Below are positions 33,937 to 42,325 of a DNA stretch of 64,000 nt, piece by piece (positions within the stretch are counted from its first letter, which is position 1; every line of letters begins with the position of its first letter). Where the stretch lies: assembly GCA_018812925.1 (NCBI GenBank), contig JAHJCU010000004.1, positions 494,289 through 558,288 of the forward strand, in the 5' to 3' direction. The notes below the pieces were generated by a model, which saw nothing but the letters and a program-made list of their open reading frames with translations, did not search any database and was not told the DNA's origin. The translations under genes were made by a program, and so were the position numbers. This stretch comes from Candidatus Omnitrophota bacterium (GTDB taxonomy: Bacteria; CAIJMQ01).

Positions 33937-34269
33937 TTATTTAATTTCTTTCTCAGATACCATTGTTATCGCTTTCACCGGCTTAACCGGACATTCGGCG
34001 GCGCAAATACCACAACCTTTACAATGGTCTAAATCTATTCCATCAACTTTCCCGTCTTTGATTATAATTGAAGAATCGGGACAATAAATCCAGCATCTCA
34101 AGCATTGTATGCATTTTTCTTTATTCCATATTGGACGAATATGCCGCCAATCGCCGGTCTTATAATTTTTAGCTGTTCCTGCTTCCAGTATTGCTCCTAT
34201 GGGCAATTCCTTCCATCCTTTTTTTTCGTCACTCACCTTTGACCTCCTCATATGCTCTCTTAATTGCAA
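33937..34269 (-). CDS. porD: Pyruvate:ferredoxin oxidoreductase, delta subunit (2x[4Fe-4S])
   Basis: 110 aa. Two ferredoxin motifs: CIQCLRCWIYCP near residue 55 and CKGCGICAAECP near residue 84. Overlaps porG by 41 bases. Confidence 0.94.
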   Translation of the reverse strand: MQLREHMRRSKVSDEKKGWKELPIGAILEAGTAKNYKTGDWRHIRPIWNKEKCIQCLRCWIYCPDSSIIIKDGKVDGIDLDHCKGCGICAAECPVKPVKAITMVSEKEIK

Positions 34270-34807
34270 GGATATTGCCTTCTATTAGTTCGGGCTTTGT
34301 CCTGAATTTCTTTTCTAATTTTTTCTTTGTATCTTCAAGTACATTTTCTATCTCCAGAAGTCCGCTTACTTTTACTAAAGCTCCCAACATTGGAGTATTG
34401 GGAATATCCCTACCTAGGGTTTCTTTTGATATTCCGGATGCATCTATTGTAAAAATTTTTTTCCCGCTTAATCCCATTTCTTTTCTCATTTCTGCAGGCG
34501 ATGAAGCGGTGTTTATAATTATCACTCCACCATCAGAAAGCCCTGCGGTAACATCAACTGTTGCCATAAGAGTTGGGTCTAAGACTGCCACAATGTCCGG
34601 AGAGGTTATCCCGCAGTGCAGAGTTATCGGTTCATTACTTAAACGGTCAAAGGACTGAACGGGCGCACCCATTCTTTCCGGACCATATTCCGGAAATGCC
34701 TGAATAAATTTACCTGCACTCATTGCTGAATCGGCAAATAAAAGCGCTGCTGTTTTTGCTCCTTGCCCGCCTCTTCCATGCCAGCGTATTTCCACCATGT
34801 TCTTCAT
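34229..34807 (-). CDS. porG: Pyruvate:ferredoxin oxidoreductase, gamma subunit
   Basis: 192 aa. EIRWHGRGGQGAKTAALL start, YGPERMGAPVQSF and NTPMLGALVKVSGL are typical of the gamma domain. First gene of the porG-D-A-B unit. Confidence 0.95.
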   Translation of the reverse strand: MKNMVEIRWHGRGGQGAKTAALLFADSAMSAGKFIQAFPEYGPERMGAPVQSFDRLSNEPITLHCGITSPDIVAVLDPTLMATVDVTAGLSDGGVIIINTASSPAEMRKEMGLSGKKIFTIDASGISKETLGRDIPNTPMLGALVKVSGLLEIENVLEDTKKKLEKKFRTKPELIEGNILAIKRAYEEVKGE

Positions 34808-34834
34808 TTTTTGCCCCTCTTCCTAAAATTATAT

Positions 34835-34871
34835 AATAAAAAAAGAGTAGCGAATTTATTTTCGCTACTCT
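34835..34871 (-). terminator. Intrinsic terminator of the ferredoxin gene
   Basis: On the minus strand, AGAGTAGCGAA, loop AATAAA, TTCGCTACTCT, then a T-run. The perfect 11-bp stem (34844-34854 with 34861-34871) contains the ferredoxin stop codon (34865-34867) in its first arm. It separates ferredoxin from porG. Confidence 0.85.
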
Positions 34872-35056
34872 TCTATAATTGTTATGGCTTCCACGGGACA
34901 ATCGTCTGTTGCGTCTTTCACGCAGTCTTCATGTTCGGGGGCCACTTCGTCAGTTGTTACTTGTGCGACATCATCTGTTAACTCAAACACTTCTGCGCAG
35001 TTATCAGAACATAATCCGCAACCTGTGCAGAGTTCTTCGTCGACCTTAACTTTCAT
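34865..35056 (-). CDS. Ferredoxin, single [4Fe-4S]
   Basis: 63 aa. CTGCGLCSDNC near residue 11 and the later cysteine of ATDDCPVEAI form one cluster; the remaining Cys (EDCVKD) could form a disulfide, as in Thermotoga or Desulfovibrio single-cluster ferredoxins. Acidic overall. RBS AAAAGGAGGG. A likely electron acceptor for the adjacent Por complex. Confidence 0.95.
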   Translation of the reverse strand: MKVKVDEELCTGCGLCSDNCAEVFELTDDVAQVTTDEVAPEHEDCVKDATDDCPVEAITIIEE

Positions 35057-35160
35057 GTTTATTTCCCTCCTTTTTTCTCCAACTTTATGACGGATTTAAA
35101 TTTTACAAAAATTCTTTTCAAATTTTAGAGAATCTAACAAATAGAATTCTTTAAGTCAAG

Positions 35161-35262
35161 ACCCGTTAGAGATTTAAAAAACTTCCAAGTGTTCATTAAC
35201 CAGATAAACAGCTATCATATTCTAAACTACTTAAACTCGATTTATTAAATCTCTATACGGGT
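35161..35262. repeat. MITE-like inverted repeat, family R2, copy 2
   Basis: ACCCGTTAGAGATTTAA (35161-35177) and TTAAATCTCTATACGGGT (35245-35262) are inverted, with a one-base bulge. TCAAG lies outside on the left and TCAAG begins with the last base of the right arm. The inside (about 67 bp) shares only TATCATA-like words with copy 1. It lies between ferredoxin and the end of trpS. Confidence 0.8.
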
Positions 35263-35267
35263 CAAGC

Positions 35268-36266
35268 CTAATAATAATCCAATCCCATTGCTTTTTTAAC
35301 AAGGCGTAATGTCTCTTTGGCTTCCGTTTTAGTTTTTTTAGCCCCTTTATTTAATATTTCTTCTACAAGCCCCGAATTGTTTTCAAACTGATTCCTTTTT
35401 TCTCTTATCGGAGCCAAAAATTCTTTTAAGGCGTTGTTCAATTTTTGTTTCACTTCAACGTCCCCTACAGTACCTTTTTTATATCTTTCTTTTAATTCCT
35501 CGACTTCTTTTTTATTTTTATTGAAAACATCGTGATATGTAAATACGGGATTTCCTTTTACGTGTCCCGGGTCTGTTGGATGAATTCTTGTAGGGTCGGT
35601 ATACATTTTCATAACTTTTGTTTTTACTGTTTCAGGAGAATCGGAAAGATATATACAATTATTCAATGATTTGCTCATTTTTGCTTTACCGTCTGTTCCC
35701 ACCAATGTAGCGACGTCTCCTATTAACGCTTTCGTTTCGGGGAACACTTCTCCATATAAACCGTTAAATCTTCTGGCAATTTCTCTTGTAAGCTCCACGT
35801 GGGATTCTTGATCTTTGCCTACGGGGACGAGATTTGCTCTAACGACGAGAATATCTGCGGCTTGTATAACGGGATATCCCAACAGACCATAAGAAGGATT
35901 TTCTATCTTCAAAGCTTTTATCATGTCTTTCAGAGTCGGTATTCTTTCTAATCTTGATATGCTTACCAACATCGACAAAAGTATCGCAAATTCTGAAATT
36001 TCCGGAATTTTGGATTGCACAAAAATTGTGGATTTTTCAGGGTCTATGCCTACTGAAAGATAGTCAAGAACTAAATCTTTTATATTTTGAGAAACTGTGC
36101 CTATACTTTGCGGGTCGGATTTTGTGGTGAGTGTATGCAAATCGGCAATTATAAAGAAACATTCATATTCTTCCTGCAGTTTGACCCTGTTTCTTAAACT
36201 GCCGACATAATGTCCCAAATGCAGTTTGCCGGTAGGACGGTCGCCTGTAAGTATTCTTTTTCGCAT
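35268..36266 (-). CDS. trpS: Tryptophanyl-tRNA synthetase
   Basis: 332 aa, class Ic. HIGH-type motif in GKLHLGHYVGSL near residue 14 and KMSKS in AKMSKSLNNCIYL near residue 195. Length typical. Starts at ATG 36266. Confidence 0.97.
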   Translation of the reverse strand: MRKRILTGDRPTGKLHLGHYVGSLRNRVKLQEEYECFFIIADLHTLTTKSDPQSIGTVSQNIKDLVLDYLSVGIDPEKSTIFVQSKIPEISEFAILLSMLVSISRLERIPTLKDMIKALKIENPSYGLLGYPVIQAADILVVRANLVPVGKDQESHVELTREIARRFNGLYGEVFPETKALIGDVATLVGTDGKAKMSKSLNNCIYLSDSPETVKTKVMKMYTDPTRIHPTDPGHVKGNPVFTYHDVFNKNKKEVEELKERYKKGTVGDVEVKQKLNNALKEFLAPIREKRNQFENNSGLVEEILNKGAKKTKTEAKETLRLVKKAMGLDYY

Positions 36267-36370
36267 ATTCCTTCTCGCCGAAAAGTTCGCGTTGGGATTA
36301 TATCAATATGAACTTATTTTGCAAGTAATCATTTGCAAATAATTTAAAATACTTTAATATAGGCTTTAAA

Positions 36371-37348
36371 ATGATAACTCAAAAGACATTATCTAATTTT
36401 TATCACGAGTTTGGTACGCTAATTCACGCAGGTGTAAACATCCTTCAGGTATTGCGTTCTCTTTCAAATTCCACCTCGCATCCTCAATTAAAGAAGATAA
36501 TTCGCAGCGTAACAGCAGAGATTGAAAAAGGTGCAACTCTGACCGATGCGATGAAGGTTCATCCTAATGTTTTTTCTTCGCTACAGCTAAGAATTGTAAA
36601 AATAGGAGAAAAGTCAGGCAAATTAGACGCAAGCTTATTTAAAATTGGAGATAATCTTGAACGCAACCACAAGATTCAGGCAAAATTGACAACAGGTTCC
36701 CTATATCCTGTTTTTTTAATTCACGCGGCGATTTTGATTCCTGCGGTTCCTACACTTTTCTTGGACGGTTTTATGCCTTTTTTGAAAACAGTATCGGGAG
36801 CATTAATGTTCTTATACGGTTTTTTCTTTCTTATACTATTAATAGTAAAGATTTCCAACAGAATTTATGTATTGAAAAGTTTTTCGCAGTATTTTTTTGG
36901 TTATATTCCTATCATAGGCCCGTTGATAAAAAGACTTGCTATCGCCCGTTTTATGTGGAACTTAAGCGCGCTGCACAGTGCCGGAGAGAATATGGTAAGG
37001 GCGGTTAGCCTTGCGGCGGAAGGGTGCGGCAATATCCCTATCACAAATGCTGTTTTCAAAGTTTTACCCGACATAGAGCAAGGCGGAAGTTTAACATCAG
37101 CGTTTAGAAAGGTAAGATTTTTCCCTAGTCTTGTGATTGAAATGTTGTCCGCAGGTGAAGAGAGCGGGCAGATTGATGCTATGTTGGACAAAATAGCAGA
37201 GTACTATGAGGCGGAAAGTGATGAGATAATAAAAAGGATTATTATTATTCTGCCTATTTTAATCTACCTTGCGGTGGCGATATACATCGGGTCTATAATT
37301 ATCAAATTTTATACGGGATATTTTAGCCAGATGGATGGTCTCTTCTAG
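36371..37348 (+). CDS. Type II secretion / type IV pilus inner-membrane protein, GspF/PilC family
   Basis: 325 aa. Two GspF domains: FYHEFGTLIHAGVNILQVLRSL near residue 11 with TLTDAM, and LSALHSAGENMVRAV near residue 200 with MLSAGEESGQIDAML. Three membrane segments (about 110-160 and 285-310). No other T2SS or pilus genes are adjacent, so the machine must be encoded elsewhere. Confidence 0.9.
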   Translation: MITQKTLSNFYHEFGTLIHAGVNILQVLRSLSNSTSHPQLKKIIRSVTAEIEKGATLTDAMKVHPNVFSSLQLRIVKIGEKSGKLDASLFKIGDNLERNHKIQAKLTTGSLYPVFLIHAAILIPAVPTLFLDGFMPFLKTVSGALMFLYGFFFLILLIVKISNRIYVLKSFSQYFFGYIPIIGPLIKRLAIARFMWNLSALHSAGENMVRAVSLAAEGCGNIPITNAVFKVLPDIEQGGSLTSAFRKVRFFPSLVIEMLSAGEESGQIDAMLDKIAEYYEAESDEIIKRIIIILPILIYLAVAIYIGSIIIKFYTGYFSQMDGLF

Positions 37349-37410
37349 AGCTTTTAATCAAAGCGGGGTTTGACATCGCGAACAATAGAAATTACAATTC
37401 GCAACTTAAA

Positions 37411-38133
37411 ATGAAAATTAAAAATTTCTCTAAAAGTAAAAATTTATCTAAGATTTTAGGAATTCAGACATCCACTTTTATATGGAGTGTTGCCCTAATA
37501 AACGAGGAAAAAATTCTCGGCGAATATACCTTTGATTCGTACGGACGGCTTTCCAAAATATTGGTTCCGTCAATTGACGAATTGTTAAGTAAAACGGGAA
37601 TAAAAAAAGAAGAAATAGAAGGCATTGCTGTTGCTAAAGGCCCCGGTTTATTTACCGGAACTAGAATGGGCATGTCTGTTGCAAAAGGTTTATCTATCGG
37701 GTTGGATATTCCAGTAGTCGGCATATCCATATTAGATGCGCTTGCTTTTAATCTGTCGTATTGTACCTACCCAATTTGCGCTTTAATATCGTCTCGGGGA
37801 CAGGATGTATTTTCGGCGTTGTATAAAGTTTCTAATCGGGGGTTTAAAAAAATAGAAAAAGAATCAGTTTTGGATATCCAAAAGCGGCTTAAAAAAATAA
37901 GGAAACCGACGATATTTATCGGCGAAGCCGCCATAAGATATAAAGTTCTAATAAAGAAAAAATTAGGCAAATCGGCTATTTTTGCGCCTCTAGCTTTAAA
38001 TTATATACGAGCTTCGGACATTGCTTTTCAGGCGCGTGGTAAAATGAGCAAAGCTGGGAAACTTTCTTCATTGAATTTAAAAGCGCAATATTTAAGACCC
38101 GGCGTTGACCCCATTAGAAGTCCTGCCAACTGA
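37411..38133 (+). CDS. tsaB: tRNA threonylcarbamoyladenosine protein TsaB
   Basis: 240 aa. ILGIQTSTFIWSVALI near residue 16 and AVAKGPGLFTGTRMGMSVAKGLSIG are diagnostic; TsaB is the scaffold partner of TsaD for t6A synthesis. About 14 residues precede the usual start. The last residues (DPIRSPAN) lie in an R2-like inverted repeat; compare DPVRD at the end of Der. Confidence 0.93.
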   Translation: MKIKNFSKSKNLSKILGIQTSTFIWSVALINEEKILGEYTFDSYGRLSKILVPSIDELLSKTGIKKEEIEGIAVAKGPGLFTGTRMGMSVAKGLSIGLDIPVVGISILDALAFNLSYCTYPICALISSRGQDVFSALYKVSNRGFKKIEKESVLDIQKRLKKIRKPTIFIGEAAIRYKVLIKKKLGKSAIFAPLALNYIRASDIAFQARGKMSKAGKLSSLNLKAQYLRPGVDPIRSPAN

Positions 38134-38177
38134 TATAATGGCAGGCAGTCGCCTTTGGCGACTTACTTCTAAAGGGG
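38109..38177. repeat. Compact R2-like inverted repeat at the tsaB 3' end
   Basis: CCCCATTAGAAG (38109-38120) and CTTCTAAAGGGG (38166-38177), one mismatch, enclose two smaller hairpins: CCTGCCA/TGGCAGG and AGTCGCC/GGCGACT. The tsaB stop codon is inside. Could act as a terminator-like structure. Confidence 0.6.
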
Positions 38178-38201
38178 TTAAATAAAAAAGAGAAAATAAC
38201 A

Positions 38202-39410
38202 ATGAAAAAAAATGTATATACAGAATCGTTAAAACTGCATAAAAAATTAAAAGGCAAGCTGGAAATAATTTCTAAAGTGCCTCTTAAAACAAAAAAAGAT
38301 TTATCTTTATTATATACACCCGGAGTTGCTAAACCTTCAGAAGACATTGCGAAAGATAAAGATAAATCCTATCTTTATACAGGCAGAGGTAATCTTGTAG
38401 CTGTTGTATCCGACGGCTCAGCGGTTCTTGGACTTGGCAATATCGGAGCCGAGGGCGCTATGCCGGTTATGGAAGGTAAATGTCTGCTTTTTAAAGAACT
38501 TGCGGGAGTGGATGCGTTCCCTATATGTTTGGATACGCAGGATGTTGATGAAATATGCGAATGCATAAAACATCTTGAGCCGAGTTTTGGAGGTATAAAC
38601 CTTGAAGACATTTCTTCCCCGCGTTGTTTCTTAATAGAAGAAAAATTAAAAAAGATACTTAGCATTCCCGTGTTTCATGATGATCAGCATGGCACAGCAG
38701 TTGTGGTGTTAGCCGCGTTAATTAACGCTTTAAAACTTACAAAAAGGAACCTTTCTCATGTAAAAGCTGTTATTAACGGCACAGGTGCCGCAGGCATAAC
38801 AATAGCTAAACTTCTTTTGAACACAGGAGTTAAAGATATTCTAATGTGCGATAGAAGCGGAATTATTTATAAGGGGCGAAAAGACAATATGAATTTTATA
38901 AAAGAAGAAATCGCAAAAATAACGAATAAAAAGAACCTAAAAGGCAGCTTAAAAGATGCATTTGTTTCAAGCAATTTGTTCATCGGTGTCTCAGCGCCCA
39001 ATTGTGTCACCAGGCAAATGGTAAAAACAATGGAAAAAGACCCGATAATATTCGCGATGTCCAATCCTATCCCTGAAATTATGCCCGATGAAGCAAAGAA
39101 AGCAGGCGCAAGAATAATAGGTACAGGCAGGTCGGATTTTCCAAATCAGATTAACAATGTATTGGGCTTTCCCGGTATTTTTAAAGGCGCTTTTTCCGTT
39201 AGAGCAAGCGCAATAAACGAAGAAATGAAACTTGCGGCTTCATATGCAATAGCTTCACTTGTGCCCGCAAACAAATTAAGCGAAGATTATTTTATACCTT
39301 CGCCTCTTGATAAAAAAGTCTCCGCTAAAGTTGCAAAAGAAGTGGCAAAGGCGGCGATTAAATCTAAAGTTGCTCGCCTTTCGGCGAAGCAAGCGAGAAT
39401 CAAAAAATGA
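38202..39410 (+). CDS. NAD(P)-dependent malic enzyme
   Basis: 402 aa short bacterial form without the phosphotransacetylase-like extension. LYTPGVAKPSEDIA near residue 43, HDDQHGTAVVVLAALINAL near residue 157 and INGTGAAGITIAKLLL (NAD fold). Converts malate to pyruvate, which Por can oxidise. The C-terminal codons (ARLSAKQARIKK) run through a palindrome CTCGCCTTTCGGCGAAGCAAGCGAG split (39373-39397). Overlaps the PAC2 gene by 4 bases. Confidence 0.93.
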   Translation: MKKNVYTESLKLHKKLKGKLEIISKVPLKTKKDLSLLYTPGVAKPSEDIAKDKDKSYLYTGRGNLVAVVSDGSAVLGLGNIGAEGAMPVMEGKCLLFKELAGVDAFPICLDTQDVDEICECIKHLEPSFGGINLEDISSPRCFLIEEKLKKILSIPVFHDDQHGTAVVVLAALINALKLTKRNLSHVKAVINGTGAAGITIAKLLLNTGVKDILMCDRSGIIYKGRKDNMNFIKEEIAKITNKKNLKGSLKDAFVSSNLFIGVSAPNCVTRQMVKTMEKDPIIFAMSNPIPEIMPDEAKKAGARIIGTGRSDFPNQINNVLGFPGIFKGAFSVRASAINEEMKLAASYAIASLVPANKLSEDYFIPSPLDKKVSAKVAKEVAKAAIKSKVARLSAKQARIKK

Positions 39411-40390
39411 TAAAAATAAAATCAAGACCGAAATTGAAAAAACCTATATTAATCGCCGCTTGGCCCGGAATGGGCGGTGTTGCTTTCAAAGCAGTTTCAT
39501 ATCTTATGCAGAAATTACCCGTAAAAGAATTCGCTGAAATTCCTTCAACTACTTATTCGCCGCCAACATCAATAAGCGCAAAAAACAATATAATCCAAGC
39601 GCCATATTTTCCCCAAAACAAATTTTATTATTACAAGGATGCGGCATTAAAAAACGACATAATCCTGTTTCTCGGCGAATCCCAACCCTCATCTTCCAAA
39701 CAATATGAACTTGCCCAGGAAATAGTAGCATTCGCGAAAAAACTTAAAGTAGGATTGATATATACTCTTGCGGGAATGCTTATCTATGAAGAAAAAACAG
39801 ACGGATTAAAAGTCTGGGGTGTTGCCACAGATTCCAAACTTATAGATAAACTGAAAACATACGAAGTAAAACCTATGAAAGCGGCATATATAAGCGGATT
39901 AAATGGTCTTCTTTTGGGTGTGGCAAAAGAAGCGGGAATTGCCGGCGCGTGTCTTCTTGCGGAACTGCCTTTTTATGCTTTGCAAATAGAATATACTCCG
40001 TCCTGTCTTGCCGCGCTTGATGTTTTATCTAAAATGTTTAATTTAAAAATCGATATGAAACAGATGCAAGCTTCATCCGCCGAGGCAAAAAGACAGATAA
40101 AAAAACTTATAGACCATATAAGAGAAAATCTACTCGTTGAAGAAGGAGATGAAGAGCAAGGCGAAATGGAAGGGGAGGAAGAAGAGGACACTTCTAAAAA
40201 ACTTGAAAAAGAACTGGGCATAAGTTCCGAAATCTCGCCCCAAGTAAAATATAGAATAGAAAAACTATTTGACGTTTCCAAAAAAGACACTAAAAAAGCG
40301 TTGGAACTAAAAGCGCTTTTAGATAAATGGGAGCTTTTCAAACACTACGAAGATAGATTTTTGGATTTGTTTAAGAAGGAAAATCAGTAG
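39407..40390 (+). CDS. PAC2 family (proteasome assembly chaperone-like) protein
   Basis: 327 aa. AAWPGMGGVAFKAVSYL near residue 17, LFLGESQPS and ISGLNGLLLGVAKEAGIAGACLLAELP define the PAC2 fold, common in archaea and actinobacteria. The acidic EEGDEEQGEMEGEEEEDT linker near residue 245 precedes a helical tail. Function in bacteria unknown. Its last seven codons (FKKENQ, stop) are repeated as bare DNA at 41811-41831, on the far side of the next cassette. Confidence 0.85.
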   Translation: MIKIKSRPKLKKPILIAAWPGMGGVAFKAVSYLMQKLPVKEFAEIPSTTYSPPTSISAKNNIIQAPYFPQNKFYYYKDAALKNDIILFLGESQPSSSKQYELAQEIVAFAKKLKVGLIYTLAGMLIYEEKTDGLKVWGVATDSKLIDKLKTYEVKPMKAAYISGLNGLLLGVAKEAGIAGACLLAELPFYALQIEYTPSCLAALDVLSKMFNLKIDMKQMQASSAEAKRQIKKLIDHIRENLLVEEGDEEQGEMEGEEEEDTSKKLEKELGISSEISPQVKYRIEKLFDVSKKDTKKALELKALLDKWELFKHYEDRFLDLFKKENQ

Positions 40391-40393
40391 GAG

Positions 40394-41071
40394 TTAGAAG
40401 GATTCCGAAACTTTTTGAGCCGCTTTTTGTAATTGGGGATTAGCCAAAGCTAAAACTTTCTTTTTGACCACTCTTGAGAAATATTCTTTCTCCGTCTTGT
40501 TTAATTTCTCTCCTCTAAGTTTCTTCAAAAATAACTCTTTCTGCTTGGGAGAAAAAACTTGCGACAAGGCATACTCAAGTCCTAATTCATCTTTAGCAGA
40601 AAGTAATTCGTTTAATGTTGTCTTTGATTGGCTAAAATAATAATTTTCAAATGCGGTTTTTAATCGTTCTGCGGACATTTCACGACCGCCAACATTGAAG
40701 TTTCCGTTGTTCCGGAGTTTTTCTAAGAAATCAGAAAACTTATTTTTCTTATCCTGTGAAAGCGATTTATAAAATTGAACAGCCCAAAAAAATTTCAAGT
40801 TAAAGCACCTATAAACCGCTAATGACATTAACATAAGCAAGTCAAAAGATGATTTGTCGGAAGGATTGAAGAGATTGCGATTAACTTCATCATAATTAAA
40901 TAATTCTTTTTCTGTGCTATTGGCTAATACAACAGGAAACCCTTCCCAAAGGCGAAGGTCTTGTGACTTCACCATATCAGCTAAAGTTAAATTTGCATTC
41001 TGGTTTTCTTCAACACCAAGCAAAGAAAAGCCCAACGCTCCAACTCTCTTTAAAAGTTCATCATTTCCCAT
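40394..41071 (-). CDS. Partner protein of the nucleotidyltransferase, unknown
   Basis: 225 aa, no recognised family. N-terminal RVGALGFSLLGVEENQNANL, a middle with many aromatic residues (YRCFNLKFFWAVQFYKSL), and a basic helical C-terminus (VVKKKVLALANPQLQKAAQKV). Overlaps the upstream nucleotidyltransferase by 11 bases, so the two are co-translated. By arrangement it could be the antitoxin or regulator of a toxin-antitoxin pair, but no helix-turn-helix is obvious. Confidence 0.7.
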   Translation of the reverse strand: MGNDELLKRVGALGFSLLGVEENQNANLTLADMVKSQDLRLWEGFPVVLANSTEKELFNYDEVNRNLFNPSDKSSFDLLMLMSLAVYRCFNLKFFWAVQFYKSLSQDKKNKFSDFLEKLRNNGNFNVGGREMSAERLKTAFENYYFSQSKTTLNELLSAKDELGLEYALSQVFSPKQKELFLKKLRGEKLNKTEKEYFSRVVKKKVLALANPQLQKAAQKVSESF

Positions 41072-41651
41072 CGATTAACCCTTCTTTCTTAAACATATTT
41101 TTAAAATGCTCGAAATTTTTATTTACTTTATCTTCCGAAATATCAAAAGATGCTGTTTCTCTAAACCGTTTCTCCAAATATTTAAGGTCTATATCTTTCC
41201 TTTTGTTTTTTATCAAAAGCAAACAATCTTCTATGTCTATTGTGTCAGCTCTAAATATCTTGCTTATAATAATGTCATAGTAATTCAAAATTCCCAGATA
41301 AATTCTGCTAAACTCTTTTACAAGAATATGATTACCTTTTTCCAAAGGCGATTCTAATAATTCCGTAGTATGTATGGCTTTTCCTCTGAATAAATCAAAT
41401 ATAAAACCATCATCTCTTTTCCATCCCCAGCCGCTAGCAGATTTGTAACCTAACTGTTTCAAAGTGCTTGTAAGATAAGCGTGTTCATATACATTCGGCA
41501 CGATAAGGTCAATATCCTTAGTAGACGGCTTGACGCCCAAAAGCGTAAGCGCAGTTCCGCCGCATGCAATTAGATGGACTTTCCTTTTTAGGAAACTATC
41601 CCAAACAGCAATCCTATCTAATAATCCCTGTTTATCTATTCTATATTCCAT
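41061..41651 (-). CDS. Nucleotidyltransferase-fold protein (DUF6036-like)
   Basis: 196 aa. IACGGTALTLLGVKPSTKDIDLIV near residue 28 holds the GG...S and DxD-like elements of the minimal nucleotidyltransferase fold, followed by GFIFDLFRGK (third acidic residue). Such proteins include AbiEii/MenA-type toxins and MNT antitoxins. Active-site acids look intact. First gene of the cassette, starting directly under the operator-like repeats. Confidence 0.8.
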   Translation of the reverse strand: MEYRIDKQGLLDRIAVWDSFLKRKVHLIACGGTALTLLGVKPSTKDIDLIVPNVYEHAYLTSTLKQLGYKSASGWGWKRDDGFIFDLFRGKAIHTTELLESPLEKGNHILVKEFSRIYLGILNYYDIIISKIFRADTIDIEDCLLLIKNKRKDIDLKYLEKRFRETASFDISEDKVNKNFEHFKNMFKKEGLIDGK

Positions 41652-41700
41652 ACAATTATTTGTATATATTCATACAATTTCTTGTATGCAATCATACAAT
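41651..41700 (-). promoter_or_regulatory. Operator-like ATACAA/TTGTAT repeats upstream of the nucleotidyltransferase gene
   Basis: Two inverted repeats with 4-base spacers: TACAA-TTAT-TTGTA (41651-41664) and CATACAA-TTTC-TTGTATG (41671-41688), plus a third half-site CATACAAT (41693-41700). They are about 20 bp (two helical turns) apart and abut the start codon, as expected for autoregulation. Confidence 0.6.
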
Positions 41701-41848
41701 ATAGTTTATTTGTTGTCAAGAGCAGAAATTTACCTAATATATTGGTTTATTTTATGAATTTTGTTTGGTAAAGAAAGATAAAAAGCAGGTCAACCTCGCC
41801 GAAAACTGGTTTTAAGAAGGAAAATCAGTAGAGGTTATTAATTAACAG

Positions 41849-42115
41849 TTATTTTGAGGTAAGGGAGCCAGCTGTTTGAAGGGCTATACCTACCGCTGTT
41901 ATAAAAATACCAAAATAAAAAGAAATATCCGAAATTTTTCTTAGTGTTTCTTTTCTATTCCATTCAGCACTATTTTCTGGTGGAGCAAATATGCCAACAC
42001 CCAAACTGGTTTTACCCATTACTTGTAAATTGTAGTAGTTAGAGAAAAATGCAAGCAGTAAACCAATAAATAGTAATATACTTCCTGTTAAAATTAACCG
42101 TTTAGATTTATTCAT
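41849..42115 (-). CDS. Small two-helix membrane protein, unknown
   Basis: 88 aa. LILTGSILLFIGLLLAFFSNYY and FYFGIFITAVGIALQTAGS are two membrane segments separated by about 35 polar residues. No family recognised. Third gene of a minus-strand trio starting at 42906. Confidence 0.55.
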   Translation of the reverse strand: MNKSKRLILTGSILLFIGLLLAFFSNYYNLQVMGKTSLGVGIFAPPENSAEWNRKETLRKISDISFYFGIFITAVGIALQTAGSLTSK

Positions 42116-42133
42116 GTTCTACTCTTCTCATTC

Positions 42134-42325
42134 TTACTCCATAACTTCTGGTTTCCACTCTATAATTGGCTTTTGTGCTTTCCACCTTGCTTCACCACTT
42201 AGTTCTGGCTTGTAATTCTGGTCAACCATTAATTCAAAAGCTCCTTTAGGGCAAACCATTACCCATAATCTTGGAAGAAATGGAGAAAAGATTCCAGTAA
42301 CGTAATCTATAATACGAAGTATCAT
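42134..42325 (-). CDS. Small protein of unknown function
   Basis: 63 aa. Hydrophobic N-terminus (VTGIFSPFLPRLWVMVCP) and a Trp-rich polar tail. Its start overlaps the stop of the 194-aa gene (ATGA), which supports it being translated. No family recognised. Confidence 0.5.
   Translation of the reverse strand: MILRIIDYVTGIFSPFLPRLWVMVCPKGAFELMVDQNYKPELSGEARWKAQKPIIEWKPEVME

Larger units (their letters stand above)
40370..41831. mobile_element. Putative 1.4-kb cassette bounded by 21-bp direct repeats
   Basis: The 21 bases ending the PAC2 gene (40370-40390, beginning TTTAAGAAGG and ending AATCAGTAG) recur perfectly at 41811-41831. Between lie two overlapping minus-strand genes and an operator-like region. 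The arrangement matches an element that entered the 3' end of PAC2 and regenerated it. No integrase or transposase is inside, so it must move passively if at all. Confidence 0.65.

Noticed and set aside
40391-41810. AbiE phage-abortive system
   Set aside because: The nucleotidyltransferase resembles AbiEii only at the core; its partner lies downstream rather than upstream and shows no AbiEi winged-helix start. Kept as an unnamed pair.
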